From positions 1 through 22,063 of the IMG/VR virus record IMGVR_UViG_3300009762_000007: a DNA stretch of 22,063 bases. The stretch is one strand, 5' to 3'. The stretch comes from a virus. This document shows, in pieces, positions 11,750-20,494 of this stretch. A program made the translations under genes and the position numbers. Below the pieces are notes generated by a model, which was not told the DNA's origin, made no database searches, and saw only the letters and a program-made list of their open reading frames with translations. Within the stretch, counting starts at the first letter, position 1, and each line of letters starts with the position of its first letter.

Positions 11750-12286
11750 ATGGCACTTTCAACTACAATTTACAATTTGCTAGAGGATCAATACAAGATC
11801 GAGCTGGGGAATCAGTACTTTTATACCGCTCTTGGCGCGTGGTCTAAGTATTACGGCTATGATGCGGCGGCGCATTACTTCTATTCCGAGGCTCACGGCG
11901 AAAGCAAGCACGCTAAATGGGTAAGAAAGTTTGTCGAGGATCGCGGTGAACAGTTTTCGTTTGCCCCTCCGACCTATACCGCTCCCAATATCACCGACTA
12001 TGCTAGCATGTTTACGATGTCCATGGAGCAAGAAAAGAATACCACGGCTCACGTTAACCTTATTTACGGGGCCGCGCTGCAAGAAAAGGATTACATAATT
12101 TGCAAGTGCCTCAAGCCTCTGTTCTCCATTCAGTACGAGGAAGAGAAAGAAATAACCGATATCGTGTCGAAGATCATTTCGCGTGGTGGAAACCCGAACG
12201 ATACGAACGCGGCCATTTCTGCTTTCAACGCCGATCCTGCCGCTATCCACGACTTCGAGTGCTTCTTGAATAAAAAGTATAACTAA
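11750..12286 (+). CDS. phage-encoded ferritin
   Basis: A 178-residue protein; the ATG at 11750 has AAGGAG 6 nt upstream, and an in-frame TTG at 11723 lacks one. Length and sequence match bacterial non-haem ferritin (FtnA type). The ferroxidase ligands are present: E18 (YKIELG), E51 and H54 (GESKH), E95 (MEQEKN), Q128 and E131/E132 (IQYEEEK). Ferritin oxidises Fe(II) and stores Fe(III) in a 24-subunit shell in the cytoplasm, and lowers Fenton damage. It sits between accessory genes and the structural operon. The missing Met/His haem site and lack of a DPS DNA-binding tail argue against Bfr or Dps. Confidence 0.9.
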   Translation: MALSTTIYNLLEDQYKIELGNQYFYTALGAWSKYYGYDAAAHYFYSEAHGESKHAKWVRKFVEDRGEQFSFAPPTYTAPNITDYASMFTMSMEQEKNTTAHVNLIYGAALQEKDYIICKCLKPLFSIQYEEEKEITDIVSKIISRGGNPNDTNAAISAFNADPAAIHDFECFLNKKYN

Positions 12287-12287
12287 T

Positions 12288-12464
12288 ATGAGCGAAGAAA
12301 GCAATACTGTAACGATTGAAGCACAGATGATGGCTGACTGTACTAATTGTGCAGCGGCATACAAGAAGGATCTTTGCAAATCATTGCCATATAAGTGCCA
12401 CCATACTTCAATTGTAGCCGGATATTGGGTAGACATTACCAATCAGGATAAAATAAACAGCTAG
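12288..12464 (+). CDS. small Cys/His-rich protein
   Basis: A 58-residue protein starting ATG 1 nt after the ferritin stop. It contains C18-x2-C21 (DCTNCA), C30, C37 and two histidines (KCHHTS). It could bind zinc or iron. Position directly behind ferritin suggests co-expression, but the CTNC motif also recurs in other small genes here, so no iron role should be assumed. Confidence 0.6.
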   Translation: MSEESNTVTIEAQMMADCTNCAAAYKKDLCKSLPYKCHHTSIVAGYWVDITNQDKINS

Positions 12465-12500
12465 TACTTTAGTCTATTCCCTTACTATAAAGAGTGAAAC

Positions 12501-14870
12501 ATGGCACTTTTCGATAATATGTTTACTAAAAAACGTAGTCCTGTCTCCATAAACCCGATACTAATGCCCAATAGTGCGGCAAATGTGGACGGTTTAATTA
12601 GGCGTTGGCCCAAGGCCCCTACGCGCGGAGTCGGGGAACTTCCCGATTTAGCGTTCAAAAACGCTAGGCTCGATCCAACATCCATCATTGCGAAATCAAT
12701 AGCGGCTACTGATTTTATACTTTACGATAAGCGAGAACTAAGAGTTAACCCAGATCATGCAGAGCCAATCGATACTTCTCCTATTTACGATCTTCTTGAA
12801 AGTCCCGTAAAAAGATATAAAGAAGTAGACGGTTATGCACTAATGTTTCTTACATCTATTCTTGTCGATCTTGTGGGTGAATTTTTTTGGTGGAAACTCC
12901 GTGACGATAGAGGTGTAGTGCAAGAGTTGTACCCTATGCCCGCATATTGGATAGTTACAACGCCAACAATTGGCAGTCCATTTTTCATGGCGTACCCCAT
13001 GGGAACTACTTCGGGAAATGCAATTCCAATTTCCATAGACGACATGGTTTGGTTTAAGCGCATGGACCCCGATGATCCATACGGACGCGGAAGAGGTACT
13101 TCCGAAGCAATTATAGACGAAGTGGAAACTGACCAGAAGGCCGCAAAAAGCCAAAAAAATCTATTTTTCAACGATTGCACCCCTCCCTATTTTATTACCG
13201 CCGAAGGCGCAACTCAAGATCAAGCAGATGCGATAAAGCAAAACCTAACACAAAAGCTAGGCGGATGGATGCACCGCAGAGAGCCGGGGGTTTTGACTTG
13301 GGCAAATGCAAGCATCGTACCCGTGGGCTTGAGCCCGCAAGAAGTGGACTTTGTAGAGTCTCGTAAATACCTAAGAGACGAATGCCTCCAGCATTATCAG
13401 ATACCGCCCGAGATTTATGGCGTTATTGAAAACTCAAATAGATCGACCATAGATGCGAGTTACTACCTATACCAAAAGAACGTCTTGGATGACCGCTATC
13501 GGTTTATAGAGCGTGCAATCAATACGCAATTGATCCATCAAGATTTTGACGTTAACCTCATCGGAAAGTTTAGGGAAATTGTACCCGAGGATGAAGATTT
13601 TAAGTTTCAGGTAACGCAAGCCGGTTTCGTTTCCGGTGCTCTTACTCGCGCTGTTTGGAAGAAGACAATGGGATTTGAAGTAGACGATGCGCATGATAAC
13701 GTTTACGTCCTCCCTATGAACATGGTAGAAATACCCGCCGATGCTCCGGTCGAGTCTAAGCCCCAGGCAACCGGCGAAGCAACGGCCAACACTACCGAAA
13801 AGCCATCCGATGAATTAGACGATGCCGCGCAATCCGAGCTAGAAGATACCGCTAAGGCAATAGTCGATTACATACAAAAAAAAAAGACTAATGAGTTAGA
13901 CACAGTAAAGGTTGTATTTGATGACCCGTTCAAGCAAGCCAAAGCTAAGGCAATGAAAAACCAAGCTAGGCGTGAGGCTATTTGGAAATCCTTTGATGCT
14001 CGGGCTACGTCTAAGGAAGGCGAGTTTATAGCGGCTATCAAAAAATATTCCAGTAAGCAAAAAGAGCAAGTACTATCGGCTGTCAGTGGGCTAAATATTC
14101 CAACGAAGGCTATCAAGGCAAAAAGCGAAGATGATGATGACGACGATGAAGATGATGGCAAAGATGAATATGGCGTAAATAGTGCGCTCAACACGGTGTT
14201 TACAGATAAGGCTAATAAAGCATTAAAATCTGCGCTTGCATTAGCTTGGATCGATTCTATGTCATCGGGGCGCGAACATTTCTACGATATGATGGGGATG
14301 GACTCGAAAGACCCTAAAATAGTGGGTAGCTTTGACCTGACAAATAAACTTTTCAATGCTTTTGTTGAGGAAAGTGGACTATTAAAAGCCGAGGGCATAA
14401 ATGAGACTACAAATGATAAGCTTAGAGATAAGTTAAACCAAGCAATTAGTGACGGAATTACTAATGGAGATACGATCAATACAATTAAAAATAGCATTCT
14501 CGATGTTTGCGACGGTGTTTATGACGAGATGGATTCTACCAGAGCCGAATTGATTGCAAGAACCGAAACCGCCGCAAGCGTGAACGCAGGAAGCTTCATG
14601 ACGGCCAAGGCTTCGGGAATGACGCAAAAGCAGTGGCTCAGTGTCCAAGATGACAGAACGCGAGGTAATAATCCTAAAGACGAGTTCGACCACGTAAATG
14701 CTGATGGTGAAACAGTAGATATAGATGAACCATTTACAAGTACGGGCGAAGATATGATGTATCCGCTAGACCCCAATGGATCAGCGGGGAATGTATGCCA
14801 GTGCCGATGTAGTTGCTTGTGGGGTAATGACGATATTCCGCTAGATTCTGGCGACGACGAGGAAGAATAA
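12501..14870 (+). CDS. portal protein fused to MuF-like head morphogenesis domain
   Basis: A 789-residue protein. Residues 1-420 are an HK97-type portal: SPIYDLLESPVKRY, LVGEFFWWKL, ELYPMPAYW, DMVWFKRMDPDDPYGRGRG, LGLSPQEVDFVESRKY and the YQIPPEIYG motif. Twelve copies would form the DNA channel at one capsid vertex. After a charged linker (about 430-560, with six consecutive Asp around 548-553), residues 570-775 carry a MuF/SPP1 gp7-like minor head domain: ELIARTETAASVNAG, QKQWLSVQDDRTR, FDHVNADGE, PLDPNGSAGNVCQCRC. Portal and MuF are usually separate adjacent genes; here they are one polypeptide. A large terminase normally precedes and is absent. Confidence 0.85.
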   Translation: MALFDNMFTKKRSPVSINPILMPNSAANVDGLIRRWPKAPTRGVGELPDLAFKNARLDPTSIIAKSIAATDFILYDKRELRVNPDHAEPIDTSPIYDLLESPVKRYKEVDGYALMFLTSILVDLVGEFFWWKLRDDRGVVQELYPMPAYWIVTTPTIGSPFFMAYPMGTTSGNAIPISIDDMVWFKRMDPDDPYGRGRGTSEAIIDEVETDQKAAKSQKNLFFNDCTPPYFITAEGATQDQADAIKQNLTQKLGGWMHRREPGVLTWANASIVPVGLSPQEVDFVESRKYLRDECLQHYQIPPEIYGVIENSNRSTIDASYYLYQKNVLDDRYRFIERAINTQLIHQDFDVNLIGKFREIVPEDEDFKFQVTQAGFVSGALTRAVWKKTMGFEVDDAHDNVYVLPMNMVEIPADAPVESKPQATGEATANTTEKPSDELDDAAQSELEDTAKAIVDYIQKKKTNELDTVKVVFDDPFKQAKAKAMKNQARREAIWKSFDARATSKEGEFIAAIKKYSSKQKEQVLSAVSGLNIPTKAIKAKSEDDDDDDEDDGKDEYGVNSALNTVFTDKANKALKSALALAWIDSMSSGREHFYDMMGMDSKDPKIVGSFDLTNKLFNAFVEESGLLKAEGINETTNDKLRDKLNQAISDGITNGDTINTIKNSILDVCDGVYDEMDSTRAELIARTETAASVNAGSFMTAKASGMTQKQWLSVQDDRTRGNNPKDEFDHVNADGETVDIDEPFTSTGEDMMYPLDPNGSAGNVCQCRCSCLWGNDDIPLDSGDDEEE

Positions 14871-14987
14871 ACTGATTTAATTGCGGGGAATACGCAAACG
14901 GGGAAAAGTGTCTTTTTCTTGGTATAGTATATACGACGGTTATTGAACTTTCTAAATGTAAAAACCTGAACACTAACAAGGAATCAA
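14871..14987 (+). promoter_or_regulatory. intergenic gap before the protease gene
   Basis: A 117-nt gap with a TATAGTATATAC run (14923-14934) resembling the -10 regions of the early promoters, but no convincing -35 at 16-18 nt. It could be a promoter for another sigma factor, such as the phage's own. AAGGAA lies before the ATG. Confidence 0.3.
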
Positions 14988-16235
14988 ATGGACAAGCTAT
15001 ACTCAGTCAAAGTCATAAAGAATGCTACCTCTGACCCCCGCGTCATTAAATTTGTCGCCAGTACGGAGGACGTAGATCGGGATGGTGATTCTATATCGGT
15101 AGCCGGTTGGAACTTGGATACCTACTTAACTAATCCCGTGGTGTTATGGGCTCACCAGTATGACCAGCCTTCTATCGCTAAATCAATTAACGTTCAAAAA
15201 GACATAGCAAATAAACAGCTAATTATCTTTGCTCGCTTCCCTACGATTAAGGAAATGTGCGGAGACAATGAACCTTCAGAATGGGCTAAGTTTGTTGACA
15301 CTGTGTATAACCTGTACGTCGGTGGATATCTAAATGCGGTTTCTGTTGGATGTAGCTATGATGAGGCAAGCCCTAATGCAACGGGCGGTTTTAATGTAAC
15401 TAAATCCACTTTGATGGAGCTTTCGGGATGCCCGGTGCCTGCGAATGCTAGCGCCCTACGAGTTGCTAGTAATAAGGGAAACATAGAAAAGAAATCTCTC
15501 GATATGGTGGTAAAGAGTATGAAAATAGAAAGTAAGGCGGCTATCCCGTACAAAAAGTATCCGCTTGCCGACGCTGATACGGAGTGGGATGGTCCGGGTG
15601 TAACTAAGGACGCCGATACCGACGATCTTGCCATAATGTGCGCATGGAGGGCTGATAAGAAGCCCGAGGATTTAACCAAGGCCGATTTCAAACTTCCGCA
15701 TCATCTTGGCAAGGCTGACGGATATAAGACGGTACAAAAAGGTGTAGTTGCTGCTGTTGGTGCTCTTCACGGCGCGCGAACTGCGATAAAGATTCCCGAT
15801 GCTGATTTGCCCGATGTCGAAACGCACTTGAAAAAGCATTATGCCGATTTTGACATGGATTGGCCCGCCGATAAGGCCGCATGGGTTGCACAGTGTAAGT
15901 CACTTGGGATCAAGTTTAAGACTGTCACTAAATCGGGCGCTAGGCTTTCCGCTGATACCTCGGCGCATCTTGATAATATCGAAGCGTGTATGAAAGAACT
16001 CGATGGCCACATGGCAAACATGAAAGCTTGTCATGGTAAGGCAATTAAATGCATTCAGAAACTACGCAATGGCGAAGCTCCGGGAAACGGCGACGGCAAC
16101 GATCAGGAAGAACCTGGTTCGGGCGATAGCGGCGACATGGCGAGTGAAGATGATAAAGGTATAATCGGTGGCGTTTATCCTGCCAATCCCGCTTTTACGG
16201 ATGAAGGATTTATTAACATCGATTTTTCGCAGTGA
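14988..16235 (+). CDS. HK97-type prohead maturation protease
   Basis: A 415-residue protein. Residues 20-160 are the protease: FVASTEDVDRDGDSISVAGW, the catalytic His56 (VLWAHQYDQPSIAKS), the likely Ser119 (LNAVSVGCSY) and the MELSGCPVPANASA segment. Residues 176-285 are a second domain frequent in phage head proteins (AIPYKKYPLADADTEWDG, MCAWRADKKPEDL, KLPHHLGKADGYKTVQKGV). A helical, Cys-containing segment (LDNIEACMKELDGHMANMK) and an acidic tail follow. It cleaves the capsid delta domain during maturation. At 415 residues it is about twice the basic protease; the tail may act as scaffold. Confidence 0.85.
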   Translation: MDKLYSVKVIKNATSDPRVIKFVASTEDVDRDGDSISVAGWNLDTYLTNPVVLWAHQYDQPSIAKSINVQKDIANKQLIIFARFPTIKEMCGDNEPSEWAKFVDTVYNLYVGGYLNAVSVGCSYDEASPNATGGFNVTKSTLMELSGCPVPANASALRVASNKGNIEKKSLDMVVKSMKIESKAAIPYKKYPLADADTEWDGPGVTKDADTDDLAIMCAWRADKKPEDLTKADFKLPHHLGKADGYKTVQKGVVAAVGALHGARTAIKIPDADLPDVETHLKKHYADFDMDWPADKAAWVAQCKSLGIKFKTVTKSGARLSADTSAHLDNIEACMKELDGHMANMKACHGKAIKCIQKLRNGEAPGNGDGNDQEEPGSGDSGDMASEDDKGIIGGVYPANPAFTDEGFINIDFSQ

Positions 16236-16278
16236 GTGAAGAACACTCTACAAAAAACAATTAAACGGAGAAAAGAAA

Positions 16279-17610
16279 ATGGCTGATGACAATGTTGCAT
16301 TTAGTAAAATTATGGAGGGCATCACCAAGGCTACGCAGTCCGCGGTTGCGCCCCTCGCTGCCGAAGTTAAGGAACTGAAAGATAAGGGCATTACTCCCGA
16401 GAAGATTACCGAGCTTGAGACCAAAATCAAGGGGCTCGAAGATCAGCTCTCGAAGAAGACCAATGTCGCCGCCGATCAGTTTGCTATTATCATGGAGCAG
16501 AATCGTAAGGGCGGTGTCGGTAATATCGATATCGATGATGAAAAGTCGGTATCGAAAACCATCGGTAAAATTGCCGCCGCGATTGGCTACGGGCTTGAGC
16601 AGACCAAGTCTGCAAAGATTGATCCGGGCATGATTGGCGATTTTGCTAAGAAGCTTTACCCTCGCGAGAAGGCGATGCACGATCTTATCGCGGTGCAGAA
16701 AGACCTTGAGGCTGGCATCCCTAGCGCGGGCGGTTACGGTATCCCCCAGATTCTTTTGCCGACCTTTGTGCCATTCCTTTACAAAAAGACCCTGTTTGAC
16801 AGGATCGGAGTAACTAAGTACCCGATGCCCGCTGGCAATCTTCGCATTGCTCGTATTGATAATACCTCCGCTGTTTCGTGGGGCGGTGAGCTTCCGAAGA
16901 GCAACAATACTCAGCCTGTGCTCGGCGACATTGTGCTGAACTCCAAGAAAATGACGGCGGTTGTCCCTTACTCGAATACGCTCTTCCGCAATCAGCAGAT
17001 TGGCCTTGATGGGCTCATTGCTTCCGACCTCCAGAAAGTAGCTACCATCAATATTGATCAGGTCGCTATGTATGGTGCTGGAAATCAGTATCAGCCTCAG
17101 GGTCTCCAAAACATTGTCGGTGTTCAGAGTATGGGCACTACTGGCTCGCCCTATGCGCTTAACACTCAGTTCCCGATTGATGCGATGGCTTTGCTCGAAC
17201 AGGCTAACGCGCCGATGGAAAATGTGTGCTGGCTTATGAACCCTATTGCTAAGGGTTGGATGATGGGCAAGGCGTTTAGCTCCGGTCCTTTTGCCTGGGC
17301 TAACGAGATGGCTACTGGGGATCATACTCTTAATGGTTACCCCTTCTACGCTTCCGCGACGGTTGCTAATAGTGGCACTAGTCCCACGTGGGCTAACATT
17401 TGGCTCGGTGACTTCTCCGAGTTTGTGTGGGGCGTGAGCTACGATATCGCGATTGATGTTAGCCGGGAAGGTACGTACACCGATTCCAGCGGCATTGTGC
17501 ACAATGCATGGCAGTCTGACATGACGCTCGTCCGCCTCATTACCGAGATGGACTTCAACGTCAAGCATCCCGCGTCTTTCCTTGAGGCGTTTGTCGCCAA
17601 GGGCTCTTGA
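16279..17610 (+). CDS. major capsid protein, HK97 gp5 fold
   Basis: A 443-residue protein behind GGAG. Residues 1-110 form a coiled-coil delta (scaffold) domain (AAEVKELKDKGI, KITELETKIKGLEDQLSKK), expected to be removed by the upstream protease. Residues 145-440 are the mature subunit: AGIPSAGGYGIPQILLPTFV, RIARIDNTSAVSWGGEL, YSNTLFRNQQIG, GAGNQYQPQGL, EFVWGVSYDIAIDV and VRLITEMDFNVKHPASF. Codon use is notably optimised and richer in G+C than neighbours, as expected for the most abundant virion protein. Confidence 0.92.
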   Translation: MADDNVAFSKIMEGITKATQSAVAPLAAEVKELKDKGITPEKITELETKIKGLEDQLSKKTNVAADQFAIIMEQNRKGGVGNIDIDDEKSVSKTIGKIAAAIGYGLEQTKSAKIDPGMIGDFAKKLYPREKAMHDLIAVQKDLEAGIPSAGGYGIPQILLPTFVPFLYKKTLFDRIGVTKYPMPAGNLRIARIDNTSAVSWGGELPKSNNTQPVLGDIVLNSKKMTAVVPYSNTLFRNQQIGLDGLIASDLQKVATINIDQVAMYGAGNQYQPQGLQNIVGVQSMGTTGSPYALNTQFPIDAMALLEQANAPMENVCWLMNPIAKGWMMGKAFSSGPFAWANEMATGDHTLNGYPFYASATVANSGTSPTWANIWLGDFSEFVWGVSYDIAIDVSREGTYTDSSGIVHNAWQSDMTLVRLITEMDFNVKHPASFLEAFVAKGS

Positions 17611-17626
17611 TCCTAGAGTTTAATAT

Positions 17627-17648
17627 GGGCCGTCAATAACGGCGGCCC
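17627..17648 (+). terminator. hairpin downstream of major capsid gene
   Basis: GGGCCGTC (17627-17634), loop AATAAC, GGCGGCCC (17641-17648): an 8-bp stem with one G-U pair. No T-run follows. It is probably a partial terminator or mRNA stabiliser that keeps capsid mRNA in excess of downstream messages. Confidence 0.55.
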
Positions 17649-17676
17649 TAACAAAGAACAAACAGGAGAAAACAAT

Positions 17677-18111
17677 ATGAATACGTTTTTTTTAGATCGT
17701 GCAAAAAGTGTTGCGGGTATTCCCGCCACTGCGGTTTCCTCGGTTGTCGAAACTCAGTGCGGAGTTGTAGACCATACTGGGTTTAGGTCTCTGCTTATTA
17801 TTGTGGACTGGACCGCTTCGTCTGGTAATACTCTTTTGCTCAAGCTGTACGAGGGCTCGGGCGGTACTGCGGCTACGGCCGTTACCCTTGATCCGCTTTC
17901 CGCTCCCGTTGCTATTTCTACGACCACGACAGGACAGACTCTTTACCAGGTCGACGTTTCTGGATTCAATCAGGATGTTCAGGCTTCGTTGACGACTGGC
18001 ACGGCTACGGCTGTGACTATTTCCGCTAACTATATTCTGGTTGACAGTAACAATGATCCTGCCCTTGGAGTTGGCAATCAGGTTATCCCGATCCGCAAGA
18101 AGGTCATGTAA
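17677..18111 (+). CDS. probable capsid decoration or head protein
   Basis: A 144-residue protein with CAGGAG upstream. It is Thr/Ser/Ala/Val-rich with strand-like repeats (SLLIIVDWTASSGNTLLLKL, TLYQVDVSG, AVTISANYILV), indicating a beta-sandwich, ending in basic RKKVM. Position directly after the capsid gene and codon use like it suggest an abundant structural protein. The family is not recognised by sequence. Confidence 0.6.
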   Translation: MNTFFLDRAKSVAGIPATAVSSVVETQCGVVDHTGFRSLLIIVDWTASSGNTLLLKLYEGSGGTAATAVTLDPLSAPVAISTTTTGQTLYQVDVSGFNQDVQASLTTGTATAVTISANYILVDSNNDPALGVGNQVIPIRKKVM

Positions 18112-18114
18112 GTA

Positions 18115-18804
18115 ATGGGCGGTCTATGCACTCTCGCTGATGTCAAAACATGGCTCGATATCTCCAACACCACTAAGGATGTCAAGCTCCAACTGTTTAT
18201 CGATACAGTCACGGAGCAAATGATTTCTTATCTTGGATACCAAGCCAGGCAAACGACATACACCAACGAGGTGCATAGCATAAATAATAATCAATTACTG
18301 TACCTTAAAGGAGCCCCGATACAATCTGTCAGTTCGCTAACGATTGCCGGGGTTCCCGCGACTCAAGGTAGCGACGATAATAGTTTTCAGTTTGACGATA
18401 CGGATGCTAAAGCGGGAAGACTTTTTATCGGTACGGGGTTCTGTGGAAATTACTACACTCGCAATATGACCTATGACCCCGTTTCTGGCATGCGTTCAAT
18501 TTTGGTTTCGTATATTGCCGGTTGGTATTTTCCTGACGATACAAGCTACAATATAACAAATGCAAAATCATTTAATGTAAGCGATTCGGTTCCGTATACA
18601 ATTACGCTTGCGTGCATAGAGGAAGTAGTACAAAAGTATCGCAGAAATCTAGCTAAAGCCGAGGGCGTTGAATCCTACAAGGAAGGCACTATTTCCTGGA
18701 AGTTCGCTAACGCTAAAACAGGCAGCGATTCGATGGACGGCGGCGGATTAAGTGGCGAAACGCGAGAAATGCTTAATTCATTTCGACGTTGGGGAATTGC
18801 TTAA
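18115..18804 (+). CDS. head-tail connector (HK97 gp6-like)
   Basis: A 229-residue protein, starting 3 nt after the previous stop. The N-terminus LADVKTWLDISNTTKDVKLQ, then LFIDTVTEQMISYLGYQ, is the typical start of the gp6/gp15-type connector, with helices that bind the portal. A central beta insert (SVSSLTIAGVP, LFIGTGFC, ILVSYIAGW) and C-terminal helices (LACIEEVVQKYRRNLAKAEG) follow. It forms the adaptor ring below the portal. Confidence 0.75.
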   Translation: MGGLCTLADVKTWLDISNTTKDVKLQLFIDTVTEQMISYLGYQARQTTYTNEVHSINNNQLLYLKGAPIQSVSSLTIAGVPATQGSDDNSFQFDDTDAKAGRLFIGTGFCGNYYTRNMTYDPVSGMRSILVSYIAGWYFPDDTSYNITNAKSFNVSDSVPYTITLACIEEVVQKYRRNLAKAEGVESYKEGTISWKFANAKTGSDSMDGGGLSGETREMLNSFRRWGIA

Positions 18805-18816
18805 TAAGGAATAAAT

Positions 18817-19161
18817 ATGGCATTTGATATACATTCCATGGACCCTGGAAATGGACGAAAGTTTAGAGAATCAAACTCTTATACTAACACAGCCGATTTG
18901 AGCGAAGAATATTTAGGTGGTAAGGGTTTTGTGGTTATCACCGATACGGGGACTCACACTCCTGCTACTGGTATGTGCTTTAAGGCTCTTCATGTTTTGA
19001 CTAATGCTGTTTTTGCTTCGTATACTGTCGACGCCTCCGCTCCAATAACCGGAAGCTTTGCCACCGTGACAATAAATGCTGGTACCGTTTTATATGGCAA
19101 GTTTACAAGCGTTACGCTAACGAGCGGTTCTATCCTTGCCTACAATGGAGTATTGCTATAA
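18817..19161 (+). CDS. hypothetical structural-region protein
   Basis: A 114-residue protein with AAGGAA before ATG. It is Thr/Ser/Gly-rich: FVVITDTGTHTPATG, ASYTVDASAPITGSF, VTINAGTVLYGKFTSVTLTS. The C-terminal half resembles a short beta-helix or fibre segment, of the kind found in phage proteins that report surface spacing or decorate heads. The stop overlaps the next ATG (TAATG). Confidence 0.55.
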   Translation: MAFDIHSMDPGNGRKFRESNSYTNTADLSEEYLGGKGFVVITDTGTHTPATGMCFKALHVLTNAVFASYTVDASAPITGSFATVTINAGTVLYGKFTSVTLTSGSILAYNGVLL

Positions 19162-19316
19162 TGCTCGGACTTAATAGCAATGTTAGTGCGGCCGGAAGTG
19201 CGGCTACTCTTGCAAATGACTGGATACTGAATGCTGACACTCATCAATTGATAGGGCGCCATTATGTTTGGCAAGATAGTGCTTCGTGGATAGATTCTGA
19301 CGTATGGAAGGATTAA
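19161..19316 (+). CDS. small hypothetical structural-region protein
   Basis: A 51-residue protein in TAATG overlap with its predecessor. It contains LNSNVSAAGSAATLANDW and a Trp-rich end (HYVWQDSASWIDSDVWKD). Short proteins of this type often precede fibre genes. No family recognised. Confidence 0.5.
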   Translation: MLGLNSNVSAAGSAATLANDWILNADTHQLIGRHYVWQDSASWIDSDVWKD

Positions 19317-19327
19317 CGAGGTAAAAT

Positions 19328-20347
19328 ATGGCTCAAATAACGATAAACAATGGCGACACCGGAGCAACCGTTAGAAGCGATCTTAATGGCATGTTTACCG
19401 ATCTCTATGCCGATACTCGCGGTGCGGTTGCATATAAGTCTTTTTACATTGACGGTAATAGAACTGATGGCTATACGGCAGACGGCACAATTCTAAGACC
19501 GTTTAAAACTATTTCTGCTTTAGTCGGTTCTGGTCTAATTACCGCTGCATCTTCGATAACCCTAGCCCCTGCTACATATACCGAAGCGGCAAGCGTAACC
19601 CTACCTAATTACCCCTTGGTAGTTTACGGCAACGGTTCCACGATTTCAATAACTGGAAGCTGTACAATTCCTAATGCTACATTTTCTCACTACGACATAA
19701 ATACAGTAACAACTACTGGCGTAATTTTTAGTTCTTCTTCCGCTGGCCGTGTTCTTATTCAAGGCGGATCAATAACGGGCAATATTACGCTTAATGGGCT
19801 TACTGATATGAAGTCCTGCACCCTGCTTTCTGGAACCATTACGGCAAACTCTACAGCTCAGTTTCTTGCAATTGTGTGTACATTCACGAGCCAAGTTACC
19901 GGAGCGGGCAAAATAATTCTTGAAAATGATATTTTTAACACTTCAAAGTCATCCGCCCTTGTAACATCGGCTTCTGGTGGTGAGCTAATATTTGTTAATA
20001 ATCTTTTAACTAATCTTGGTACGGGCGGTGGTATTAGTTGCGCAAACGGTGCGACAACTTTACCCAATATGATTTCAAACAATGTTTTAACGGTAGCAAG
20101 TGGAGCCCCTGTAGCTTGCGGTACTGCGGTTACTATTTATTCTAACAACGTTCTTGCTGGCGGTACTAATACAGGTACGGGATACATTTCCGTAAACTCT
20201 GATTATCCCGCTTCTTTTGTAACCGCCCCCGCGTCAAAAACAGCGGCGGGATTTCCGGGACAGTATGCCAGCGATGGAACTTATTGGTATCTGTGTACGG
20301 CAGTCAATACTTGGATTCGTGGTACGCTTTCTATGGCCTCATGGTAA
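19328..20347 (+). CDS. beta-helical fibre-like protein (probable head fibre)
   Basis: A 339-residue protein. The N-terminus (INNGDTGATVRSDLNGMFTD) is a linker common to phage appendage proteins. FYIDGNRTDGYTADGTILRP, then FKTISALV, marks the entry to a right-handed parallel beta-helix (about residues 60-270) with many N-x-(L/F) turns. The C-terminus, PASKTAAGFPGQYASDGTYW then YLCTAVNTWIRG, is a trimer-capping or carbohydrate-binding end seen in fibres. Its position within the connector genes, not the tail-tip genes, favours a capsid- or neck-attached fibre that contacts host glycans. Confidence 0.65.
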   Translation: MAQITINNGDTGATVRSDLNGMFTDLYADTRGAVAYKSFYIDGNRTDGYTADGTILRPFKTISALVGSGLITAASSITLAPATYTEAASVTLPNYPLVVYGNGSTISITGSCTIPNATFSHYDINTVTTTGVIFSSSSAGRVLIQGGSITGNITLNGLTDMKSCTLLSGTITANSTAQFLAIVCTFTSQVTGAGKIILENDIFNTSKSSALVTSASGGELIFVNNLLTNLGTGGGISCANGATTLPNMISNNVLTVASGAPVACGTAVTIYSNNVLAGGTNTGTGYISVNSDYPASFVTAPASKTAAGFPGQYASDGTYWYLCTAVNTWIRGTLSMASW

Positions 20348-20350
20348 ACT

Positions 20351-20494
20351 ATGATAGTATCTCCGACTAAGGATAAGATGATAAAAACTTCTCAATTTCA
20401 AAAGCGTGCGTTATCCCCTTGCCCGTTAGCTAAGACCTTGAAGCCCCTCCCGGTCAAGGCGAAGCGGGCTTTAATTGAAGATGAGGCCGAGTAA
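20351..20494 (+). CDS. small basic hypothetical protein
   Basis: A 47-residue protein in the gap between fibre and head closure genes. It begins MIVSPTKDKMIKTSQFQKRA, is Lys/Pro-rich (KTLKPLPVKAKRA) and ends EDEAE. The stop overlaps the next ATG (TAATG), supporting translation. No family recognised. Confidence 0.5.
   Translation: MIVSPTKDKMIKTSQFQKRALSPCPLAKTLKPLPVKAKRALIEDEAE

Noticed and set aside
12833-13180. Minus-strand open frames over the portal, capsid (16261-17568) and tas (8775-9467) genes.
   Set aside because: They mirror strongly supported plus-strand genes, lack ribosome binding sites, and their length follows from codon bias of the real genes.
1240-17007. Exact 9-nt matches of spacers to the window: ACCGCAAGG at 1240-1248, AAAAGAAAA at 16271-16279, ATTGGCCTT at 16999-17007 in the capsid gene.
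   Set aside because: Eighteen 9-mers against both strands of 22 kb are expected to hit about three times by chance, and no partner spacer matches nearby. No self-targeting is claimed.
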